A DNA stretch of 64,000 nt from positions 50,734,684-50,798,683 of the forward strand of contig NC_087064.1 in assembly GCF_963678635.1 (NCBI RefSeq), written 5' to 3'. Made by a program: the position numbers and the translations under genes. Under the pieces are notes generated by a model, which saw only the letters and a list, made by a program, of their open reading frames with translations, was not told where the DNA came from and searched no databases. The number at the start of each line of letters is the position of its first letter. Position 1 is the first letter of the stretch. This stretch comes from Symsagittifera roscoffensis. Taxonomy: Eukaryota > Xenacoelomorpha > Acoela > Convolutidae. Shown here piece by piece: positions 1 through 8,565 of this stretch.

Positions 1-405
1 AGTTCATGTATGCCTTCACTTGCACGTCTGGGAACAAATATGACATCACGGGTCCGTACACCACCGTGACGAAGTCCCTTAGTCCATGGACTAGAGCCAG
101 CGGATCGATCCGCATCATTACAGCCAGATCTGTCAGCAAGGGCATGCCACAATACTGTTTACACTCATTCACTCCCGTGGCCACCTTGTCCTCTCCTGTG
201 ATACTCCTGTTCTGTTGCAGGAGATATTGGAGCAAGAAGATCCTCCAGTCCTTCATCTTCCTGAGCGAGGCGGTTTCCAACTGCGCGCTGAATTCACCAC
301 TCGTTCCCTGAAGTTGTTCTGGGTAGCGCAATAGCACGAGCAGATCGCCCAACCGACCATACGTCATAGCGATCAGGGTGAGGAGTCCGTCGAATCTCAG
401 GTCTG
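1..405 (-). pseudogene. Inverted fragment of retroelement polyprotein
   Basis: Read on the minus strand, this stretch encodes the same protein segment as 1465-1868 on the plus strand (the part around the shared LLQYLLQQNR and CGMPLLTDLAVMMR motifs). The two stretches are similar at roughly 85-90 percent by eye, so they form an inverted pair separated by about 1 kb. The plus-strand open frame over 6-311 is only the antisense shadow. The fragment is cut by the window edge and ends abruptly near 405, where plus-strand coding of the neighbouring copy begins. It is a rearranged piece of the family that fills 415-15800; an assembly join is the other explanation. Confidence 0.7.
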
Positions 406-414
406 GAGCCGCAG

Positions 415-1929
415 GTGATAGTGGTTGCAGGCTCGAATGATCATCTGCAAAGCAGGGGTTTGTTGTCCCGTCTGACGGATGGGTCGATCCCGAGCAACGA
501 GGTCATAGGGGAGGCGATAATGACATTGCTCTCGGCGATGGTTGAGGTAGAAACAGCAGCAAAACAACGTTTCACCCAAAATGTGGTGAAGGTGGTCTTT
601 GTGTTGTCGCCAGGGTACGCTGCATTGCCAGAACCCCTTCAGTTTGTATACACGATGGTCACAACGATAGCAGAGGGACGGTTCAACGTAATAATTCCTG
701 CCCCGAACAGAGTGGTAGACCCCAACAATTATTACCCATCCCGATCTGAGCTTCCTGCCGTTTGGGCTGACATTTCCAATGCCATACAGGGACTCAAAGA
801 TTGTAGCACAACTCGGTTGGTGTTAGATGAGGTTCTGGGGTTGGAGCTGTCCAACTTCGCCAGATTGCTGAAGTTAAGACCAGGGGTAGATGACGATCAT
901 CTGTTAGTACAACAGGTGGCTGACGATCTCTGGTTCAGACAGATGGATCACGCACAGAATGAGCAGGGAAGGATAGTCACGAAAAACATTTCATCAGCGG
1001 AAGAAGATCTCATGGCAATAGCTTTGCGCACGAAGCCGCACAACAACTTATGGTTGTACTTGTCACCAATACTGTGCACCTTGGGAGAGGACGCGTTCGA
1101 GCATGCGCCGGCAGTGATCAAAGAGATACACGTGTATCTGAAGAACTTGTTTGATGCCCGGGAGTTAGCTGGGGGTATTATGTTGAAATTGATGCAGGAT
1201 GTAAACACGATGTCGCTGGACAAGTTCCAAGCTGACGTACTAGCCACGAGGGCACAAAATGAACAATCAGATGCCATCTTGGGTGGAATGGGAGTGGGAT
1301 GGACGCCATCCTTCCTGTCGACGTGCTATCCGAGGGCATCTCGGAACCTGATCGCGAGCTTCGTCAAGGATATCAGGAAGCTGTCGATTGGCCTGATATT
1401 AGCCCTGTACGTGACATTTGGTCATGAGAATTTCGTGAAGGGACCGGCGAACCTCTTCACCCAAGCATTGGCAGATTTGAGATTGGATGGACTCCTGACT
1501 CTGATTTCCATGACCTACGGTCGACTGGGTGATTTGCTTGTGCTGTTGCGTTACCCCGAACAACTCCAGGGAACAAGTCGTGAGTTCAACGCGCAGTTGG
1601 AAACTGCCTCGCTCAGAAAAATGAAAGACTGGAGGAATCTCCTGCTCCAATATCTCTTGCAACAGAACAGAAGTGTCACGGGAGAAGATAAGGTGGCGAC
1701 GGATGCGGGTGAATGTAAGCAGTATTGTGGCATGCCCTTGCTGACAGATTTGGCTGTCATGATGCGGATCGATCCGTTGGCTCCGATTCACGGACTGCGG
1801 GAATTCGTCAAGGTGGTGTATGGACCGGTGATGTCTTTCGTGTTCCCGGACGTGCAAGTCAAGGCATACAGGAATTCTGTGTTGTATGTCAACCCGGTCT
1901 CAGTCGTGGATTGTTCCGTGCTGAATTGA
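415..1929 (+). pseudogene. Retroelement polyprotein fragment, SGNH-like start, left copy
   Basis: An open frame of 504 codons with no obvious true start; coding sense probably begins upstream at the junction with the inverted fragment. Residues 1-10 contain VVAGSND, resembling the Asn block of SGNH/GDSL hydrolases. A segment of about 100 residues then reads like the rest of such a fold (VVFVLSPGY, VIIPAPNR), but no GDS block and no clear DxxH block is seen, so activity cannot be claimed. Residues about 290-500 match the right-hand copy (about 9600-10160) at shared motifs such as LLQYLLQQNR, GMPLLTDL and FPDV. The frame stops at 1929, while the right-hand copy continues in the same register for another 115 codons, so the stop is a lesion. 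The family beyond SGNH is not recognised. Confidence 0.6.
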
Positions 1930-2758
1930 AAGGAACAGAAAAATTGAGAGGATTGGCCAGCGACGACAGGTTATTCGGAAGAAAAGCGGAGCCGGGTTGG
2001 ATATTGATGGACTTCAACAACAATTTCAAGTGCAGAATGGGCGGCGAGGACCTTTCCCATGTCCAGCTCAATCCAAAGCTTTGGAATCTGCGACCAGTGG
2101 TGAAGGATTCAGGAGAGGCAATGAGGATCCCACTTTGGCTAGAAGCATATGCACACGTCAAAGAGAATCAGCAAGTGTGGCTTCCCGGGTCCAGGCCGCT
2201 GCCGGACCAATGCCCCTGATATCCAGCGATGAGGAGGATGTTGTTGGGAGTCACGTCTCCTGCCATTACCTCTCTCATCGGAGTGGCTCGTGATGCGGAA
2301 GAGAAAATGCAGAAATGGAGTGAAGGGATGGAGTTGCGCTTCATCAGTTGGAACGTTGCGGTCAAGCACACGTTCGACTTCACGTTTCCTGATGCATGGA
2401 AGCGGAGGAAGACCAAGGCGCCACCTTCCAGGAGACCAGGGGTTTCCGCTGAAGTGTGGAATGACGTGCACACACCAGCCGATGATTGGTGGCGATAGCC
2501 TGGGCAAAGCGTAAAGATGCCCTTTGCTTGGTGAGGTTCGTGGTGGATCGTATCCCCACTCTTGTGTTGGGAGAATGCATAAAAACCATTCGGCAAGGGG
2601 GAGTTGATTGCAAACGAAACTTTCTGAGGGCACTCCTGGAGCTATATCAGGGCATGCCGCTGCCCATACCAAGTAGGGAATTGAACGACATGGAAAGCTA
2701 TCGCGGGTTGGAAGAAATGAGAAGATACTCCAAAAAGGAGCTGAAAATGAGCTGAGAG
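1930..2758 (+). pseudogene. Broken continuation of left-copy polyprotein
   Basis: Coding similarity to the right-hand copy continues in pieces across several frames. A segment around 2070-2160 matches PKLWNLRP of the right copy near 10310-10330. Another around 2225-2490 begins RRMLLG like the right copy at about 10460. A third, 2486-2755, ends with a YSKKELK motif equivalent to FSNKELR at about 13730. The frame changes and stops between them show the gene is decayed. Several overlapping frames on both strands here are shadows. No function can be assigned. Confidence 0.5.
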
Positions 2759-2827
2759 TCGATTGAAGCAGTCAGGGGACAAAAAGACTACGCGAAACTG
2801 GGGAAGTTGAAGTAATTCCAGTATGTG

Positions 2828-3716
2828 TCAGGCATACCAAGGATGGCGTACAATCCCTTCGTAGATGAAGAGGCCAGGGAAGTACTTTGACTGTGAGCAA
2901 GTTGTGGTACTCGATTTCTGGGTCGAGCGAGTCAAGGAAACTGGCATGTTGATGGTGGAACCACCCAAGCTGGGAATCATTTCGGAGGAACGAGTGGTCG
3001 AAACCTCGGTTCCCGAGCTAAAGGGACAAGTGAGCTTTGATTGTGGTTCTTGGGGCGGTCCCTTGAAGACCAGCTCAGTAACCATGTGGGAGCTCATGAA
3101 GCCTTCCTGGTGTCCACATCCAAACGCCGGTTTGATCTGGGACATGACGGCAGATGTCACATTGGATTTGGATGATGGCGCGATTCTACACGATTCGGCC
3201 ATGATACACCATCTGCTGGCCCTGAGAATAACGAAACAGAACAGCAACCCATCCACAGAACCGTCCGAGGGAAATCCATCGAGTGATTGGTTGAGACAGG
3301 GCACCTGTCTAGCCCACAGTAGCGGAATGGGTGGACATGTGTGCGATTCAGGACATTGCCTGAATACCCTGAGCGAGCAGCATCGCCAACTGGCTCAATT
3401 GTGTGGAAGGTTGAGCATGTCGGACAAGAGTGGAATGGATTTGATTGCGGACTGTCATGGAGTAACGGAAGTGAACCTGATCACTGCCTTGGGATTTTGC
3501 AGCATGATGAGCTCTCGAGAATCGCTGGAACGCCTTGAGCGTGCCCATGGGCTAGTGACGTCCCTTAGTGTGGAAGTATTCCCTGGAGCGCTGCAGACGG
3601 AGCAGAAGATTGGAGGTTGGCGAGAGGCTCTAGAGAATGAGATGAGTTTGAAAGATAGAAGTGACCAGAGACGACCCCGAGTGGGCAGCAGCTATGGCAT
3701 CACTGGCAGTCAGTGA
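2828..3716 (+). pseudogene. Conserved unknown domain Y, left copy
   Basis: The open frame from 2865 to 3716 encodes about 283 residues that align along most of their length with the right-hand copy at 13850-14660. Shared landmarks are FDCEQVVVL/FDYEQAVLL, WELMKPSWCP, IADCHGVTEVN/IADGHGGTEVN, TALGF and SVEVFPG. Such long colinear conservation, despite many substitutions, shows that this was a real protein domain of the element. I do not recognise the fold. No protease DSG/DTG motif and no RT YxDD motif is visible. It lies between the SGNH-containing part and the integrase, where a Gypsy element would be expected to carry protease, RT and RNase H. Confidence 0.6.
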
Positions 3717-4327
3717 GAAGGTGAATATCATGCTGTCAAGACGACAACACAAAGAAAACGAGAGGGAATGTAGGGCAATAGTTCAGCTACTAGTATCCTC
3801 AATACCCCACGAAGTTTTAACCAAAACTTCATACAAACGGAAAGAATATGGGAACGACTCACAAAAGAAAATCGTTACCTTTGAAGACCAGCAGAAGGAC
3901 GGTGAGGAATATGATCGAAGCCTGGAGCAAGGAAATTTGTCCGGGGAGACGAACGGTGAAGAGAGAGGGCGAGCTCAGGATCAAACCAGGGACAAGAAAG
4001 TTTGTCCGGGAGTCTGATGTGGAAGAGAAAGTTTCTGATGAGGAACAGGACCTGGAGGATAAGATTTTGTCCGGGGAGTTCAGGTGGATGAGCAGAACGC
4101 ACAGAACTGACCCAGGAGAGGGAACAGGCTCCATCGCAGACTCTTCAATAGATGACAATTCCCGGAATTCAGGAATTGACACCTACTCAGAGAGGAACTC
4201 GAGCTCAGGATTGGAATTGTCAGAGCTAGCGATCCACACACTACTAGTGGAGACTCGAGCGAGGGATCTGGACAGGGAGTATATCAAGACCCTGACAGTG
4301 ATCGCTACCTCATACCAGGTTAAATAG
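3661..4327 (+). pseudogene. Charged linker with 64-bp repeats
   Basis: Two overlapping open frames (3661-4017 and 3848-4327) are both rich in Glu, Lys, Arg and Asp, and no domain is recognisable. The DNA repeats a TTTGTCCGGGGAG-like motif near 3937, 4001 and 4065, a spacing of about 64 bp with partly similar sequence between. Since 64 is not a multiple of three, the repeat moves the coding frame, which may explain the overlapping frames. Right-copy similarity is weak (14800-14920). This is probably a disordered linker of the retroelement polyprotein in a decayed state. Confidence 0.4.
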
Positions 4328-4386
4328 TCTTTGACAACGCAGCAGATGATCTGGAAACAATAGCAGTATCAAAACGTTCGATATGC

Positions 4387-5774
4387 TTGCTGCCGCAGAA
4401 AGAAGTAGTCAGGACTGATCCTCAGCCGTTCGAACAAGAAACCCAGCCGTTGGCCAAAATTTGGTGCGTTAAGAAGGAAGAAGACACGCATCAGCCCAAT
4501 AAGCTGAATAGTCAGATGAGGGTCATGAAGATGTACTTGAAGGCAAGATACAGACTCCTGGACCTTCTACGAGCGCAGAGGAATGACCGCATGACTAGCA
4601 ACCTGAAAAAGTGGATCGAAAACGGTGCTCCGGACAAAGGCGATCTGGACGAAGACAGTTACCGCATTCTGAGACAATATTTTATGCAGAAAAAGAGAAG
4701 GTTATATCGGAACAAGGACGGAATTGTGGCTTGTAAGAGAAGAGAAGAAGACAAGGTCCTGTACAAAGCTAACCCGATAGTGTTGCCGCAACTCTATCAG
4801 ACAGAACTTTTATTCAGGTCGCATTATCAGATGGTTCATCAGGGAATTGACAAAGTATATCAGTGGATCCTGAAGCCCTTTGAGTGGCCTGGAATGAAAA
4901 AGGCATGCGAGAAGTGGGTAACAGCATGTCTGTCATGCCAACAGGTCAAGTATCCAAGGAAATTGCGATTTTCTTTGCAGTCAATCGAGTCGTCTGAATT
5001 TAACGAGGTGGTGCAGATTGATCACCAAAAGATATGCATGACAGCCAGTGGTTACAATCAAGTCAAGATCAGGTCATGATAGATCACTTCACGAAGAATG
5101 CAGAGGCCGTGCCCTGCATAACTGCCTCAGAAGAAGAGACGTGAGATCACCTAATCAATACGTGGATAGCGAGACATGGTTGTCCGATGACGTTTCAAGC
5201 GGACAACGGAACAGCTTTTGGGGGAGAACATACGAAAGAGCTCATGAGACGTTCACAGGTGGCTCAGGCTCGTTCCACGACATACCATCACCAGACGAAT
5301 GGCTTAGTGGAAAGGCAGTATCGAACGTTAGTGTCGATGCTGAGGGTATATTGTTCCAGGTACATGACCGATTGGGACATATATCTTCCACAAGTGATGG
5401 GAGCTTATAACACAAAACACTCCACCACCGGAGTTAGTCCACACATGATGCTAACCGGACACGAGAAGTCGCTGCCCTTGACTTTCTTCTACCCAGAGTA
5501 TGAGGGAAAGAAAACGTCTCCGCAGGTCTATGTAAGGGATGTGATTAGACGCCAACAGGAGTTAAACGACTTGTGCAGACGGAACGCTCAACAGGCACAG
5601 GCAATGCAGAGGAAAAGATTCGACAAGAAAGCAGCTGTCGCAAAAGTTTACTCGGTAGTAGACTACGTATGGTTATTTCAGAACGTTATACCACCGAAAG
5701 GAACGAAAAATCCCCTAAAAGTGGAGGGGACCCTTCATGATTACGGAAGTGCACCAAGAGTGATGGTTTTATAG
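4387..5774 (+). pseudogene. Ty3/Gypsy-type integrase, frameshifted
   Basis: This encodes a retroviral-type integrase, which inserts element DNA into the host genome. The first frame (4387-5079) carries the zinc-binding region: HYQMVH, about 30 residues, then CLSC (HHCC). It is followed by QIDHQK, holding the first catalytic Asp. A frame change near 5065 gives MIDHFTKNAEA. A stop and second frame change near 5145 lead into the frame 5187-5774, with FQADNGTAFGG (second Asp) and HHQTNGLVERQ (Glu). The spacing is D-35-E, as expected for this family. A C-terminal VWLFQNVIPPKGTK stretch fits the GPY/F region. All three catalytic residues survive, but at least two frameshifts disable the gene. No RT or RNase H was found upstream. 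Confidence 0.85.
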
Positions 5775-6612
5775 ACTGAGTACTGGCCGAGCCGGTCACT
5801 ACGAGAACATCAAGCCACACAGCCCATCGACAGAAGACTGGTGTATACCTGCAGACATGGAAGAGGGGGATTATTTGATGATGGACCCTGCTTTTGAGGT
5901 CAACGAGAAGGGCACCAGAGAAAAGAACGATGGAAATGAAGTCGTAGAGGAAGGAACAAGTCCACCACAGGACCTGGATCCAAACGAGGCGATTGAAGCG
6001 GACGAAGAAACCTTACTCTACGCAGAGGAGGACTGGCAAGACCCCAAACAAATGGAGGTCCCCAAGAATTTGGAACCAGATCTTCCGTTCACGATACAGA
6101 CCCGACAGAATGACAGGACAAGATTCAAAAAGAATTATAACCCTTACGGCGATGACTTCATAGTGGAAAGGATAGATCTAAAGAAGATAGTGGAAGAAGT
6201 GGTGGTTCTAGAAGGAATAACCGTGTCGCAAGACATCGACATAGTTGATGACCACGATGATGAATGGATCGAGGACCGGTCGAAACCCGAGGTAGAATTC
6301 GACGACGAGCAACAACAATCCTACGAACAAGAGTTGACGAATCTGCGTGTCTTGGAGTGGATGAGCGAAATGACGTCGGACCCAAAGGAGACCAGTGTCA
6401 CGATTCAAGATGTAGATCGTGAAAGCTTGAAATACTTAAAAACCGAAAGGGAGGATCCTTCCTGGGCTGCCCAGCAAGGGCAATTACTCATTCCGGCTTC
6501 CAACCTCGACTTGACATCCGGTATGCGATCGACGGGGACGTCGACGGATATTTTTGTCCGGGGATTGGGTGTAGGATTTACCCACACTGAAAATTTATCA
6601 ATAAAAAATTAA
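5775..6612 (+). pseudogene. Acidic C-terminal tail of integrase polyprotein
   Basis: After a stop at 5772-5774, reading resumes with YENIKPH and EDWCIP, the usual sort of end of the GPY/F module. The open frame 5857-6612 then gives 251 residues very rich in Asp and Glu (DDHDDEW, EVEFDDEQQQ). No enzyme motif is visible. It lies between the integrase and the macro-domain-like module and was probably one polyprotein with both. Near its end, at about 6552, the DNA again carries TTTTTGTCCGGGGA, the motif repeated at 3937-4075. The frame ends at 6612, and coding sense continues in the next frame from about 6610. Confidence 0.55.
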
Positions 6613-7171
6613 GCATAGCAAGAGAGACAGGTGATCTAGAAGCAGAAACAGGCGAGGACCCTAAGAAACCGGACATAGAGAGTGTAGTTGAGTCATACTC
6701 TAACTTACCAAATGAACACTCAAGTAGCATAATACTGACAGTTAGCAATTTCATACTCACAAATAGAACATGTGCGATAGCAATCACAGCAAACATGAGT
6801 TTTACGACAGCGTTAGCAGCAGATTTTAAGAGAGAATATAAAAAGAATACCTTTGGAAGCAAAAAACAGGAATAGGAGGCATAGCAGCCTTGCCTCCGGT
6901 GGCGTCACAAATACCGGGAAAGTACTTATGTTTCTTGGTGATGAGGGCGACGGAGAAGCGGCACGTGGAACCGGAAAACCTAGTCTTGTCGTTGACGAGA
7001 TTGGGAGACTTCCTTGTGGAAAAGGAAGTGAAGGAGCTTTCGCTTCCAGTGTACGATCCGAACAGAGGACGACTGCATCCACGGGAGTTGTATGCACTGA
7101 TACACGTGATTTTCTCTGATATTAATAGACAAGTATACTTACATAAGAAATATTACTTAAGTATAGGCTGA
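6610..7171 (+). pseudogene. Macro-domain-like module (TARG1/OARD1-like)
   Basis: Two adjacent frames join across a break near 6872 to give about 185 residues with the pattern of a macro domain, a fold that binds or hydrolyses ADP-ribose. In order I see a CAIAITANMSF strand followed by an FKREYKK helix region, then GGIAALPP, KYLCFLV (matching the RYIYYLI strand of the human OARD1/TARG1 family), a helix, VKELSLPVY (matching the LSMPRIG strand), ELYALIHVIF and VYLHKKYY. The GCGLD loop of TARG1 is replaced by DPNRGRL, so the usual catalytic Asp appears lost; binding only, or decay, is likely. The stop is at 7169-7171. Being downstream of the integrase and its acidic tail, it was probably the last domain of the element. 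The family call rests on recognition by eye. Confidence 0.6.
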
Positions 7172-7482
7172 GTTTAGTTGGCATGCAGGAAGGCGTCATA
7201 CTAAATGGACAATGGACAACCGAATGACAACCTTCGGAATAGATCCAATGTTTGGATTGTCCAATCTTAGGTCGAATTCCAAAAATTTAGAAGCTGACTG
7301 ACTTTAATAAATTTAGGATCAAAATCTTTTTATCTGACTTTTTTAATCAAATTTTAATATAAAATAAGTGTAAACTGACAAATGTGATATTCGTGACCTC
7401 TTTTCTAGATCCTGATTGATCGTTTAATTACTCACTTGATTTCAAATCATCGAATCGATAGTAAAATCAAACCTGCAAGAAA
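7172..7482 (+). promoter_or_regulatory. AT-rich spacer with TATA-like box
   Basis: This non-coding stretch separates the macro-module stop from the start of the coiled-coil gene. A TATAAAA box lies at 7358-7364, about 120 bp before the ATG at 7483, and an AATAAA-like sequence is near 7304. It could hold LTR or UTR remnants between two element copies, but I cannot find a matching LTR elsewhere in the window. Confidence 0.35.
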
Positions 7483-8565
7483 ATGGACAATTTCAACTTG
7501 GACGAATTGATGGACCTGGCAGAGGCATATGTGGGACCGATGGTAGATGCGAAATATCGTCGGCTGATGGATCGAGACTTCGCTCTGGAGGACCCAGAGG
7601 TAGTCATGTTGCTGACCGCCTTAATAAACATCTTGGGGCACGATAACCGTGGGGACCGCCCCACGGAAGTCTTACTGATGGCAGCATATGGAGAAAGAGG
7701 AGTACTAGACCGCCCGAACATGAGAGTGATGAGCTGGAGAAACGGGGCTCTCTCAGGGAGTGACTTGGCGAACGAGCCTGGATTGGGAAGTTCGAGGACC
7801 TACCAACCAGGTGAGATGCCTTTGCCCATCAAACCTAGGCCTGCACTAAGAAGGATGCATCAGGAAATGAACAGCGAGGCTGCCTCGTCTGGTTCACAAC
7901 TGAGAGCAGATGTGCCACCAAAGAGGGCGAGAGTAGAAGAGGAGGTTCAAACGAACGAAACCATGCAAGATCTCAATGGGACGAAAGAAGAACTGGAGAA
8001 GACCAGAAAGGAGCTGGATGAAATGACTAAGACCATGCTCAGTACGGAGGAAGATAGAGACTTGTGGAAGAAACTGTTTGAGAATTGCAACAAGAAACAG
8101 AGTGAAGAAATAGAGCGCTTGAGGCGAGAGTACAAAGAGCGATCGGGGCGGCTGGCGTTGACGACAGGCGTGGAGAAAGCGATACCTACAAGGAATACTC
8201 CTCGTGGGCAGTCCTCGATGGAACTCTTGACACCTCGAGAAATGAGTCAAACGACGGAAATGCGACTCCCGGCTACAACTGGTCGAGTGACAATCGCGGA
8301 CCCGAATGACACCTTAGGTGACCCAGTCGTGGAGCAAACGGTGAGGAAGCTGATAGAGACAGCTGGACGACTAGTCGCCAATAGGAATGCGCCAGGTTCC
8401 GTGGTGACTGCACCCTATGAAACAATCGATGACTCGGGCAGAGTACAACTCTCCCAAGAGATGATGACAAGAACGGGAGTTAGGGATACAACAATACCAA
8501 CAAAGAGCTCCAGGGTCCCAGACAAAAAGATACGAGAGATGCCGGCAAAGAAAGTGCCCAAGTGA
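7483..8565 (+). CDS. Gag-like coiled-coil protein, right copy
   Basis: 360 residues from a clean ATG at 7483. The first 90 residues are helical and mixed (MDNFNLDELMDLAEAYVG). A Pro/Arg-rich hinge follows, then a strong coiled coil at about residues 150-225 (ELEKTRKELDEMTK, EEIERLRREYKER), and a Thr/Arg-rich low-complexity tail. There is no CCHC zinc knuckle. It opens the right-hand retroelement copy, and its stop (8563-8565) overlaps the start of the SGNH frame, so the two were probably one polyprotein or were linked by frameshifting. A structural Gag-like role is inferred from position and coiled coil only; no family was recognised. The frame is intact. Confidence 0.6.
   Translation: MDNFNLDELMDLAEAYVGPMVDAKYRRLMDRDFALEDPEVVMLLTALINILGHDNRGDRPTEVLLMAAYGERGVLDRPNMRVMSWRNGALSGSDLANEPGLGSSRTYQPGEMPLPIKPRPALRRMHQEMNSEAASSGSQLRADVPPKRARVEEEVQTNETMQDLNGTKEELEKTRKELDEMTKTMLSTEEDRDLWKKLFENCNKKQSEEIERLRREYKERSGRLALTTGVEKAIPTRNTPRGQSSMELLTPREMSQTTEMRLPATTGRVTIADPNDTLGDPVVEQTVRKLIETAGRLVANRNAPGSVVTAPYETIDDSGRVQLSQEMMTRTGVRDTTIPTKSSRVPDKKIREMPAKKVPK

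Noticed and set aside
948-1857. Minus-strand frames opposite the left polyprotein copy
   Set aside because: The plus-strand frame is the one conserved with the right-hand copy; the minus frames are antisense shadows.
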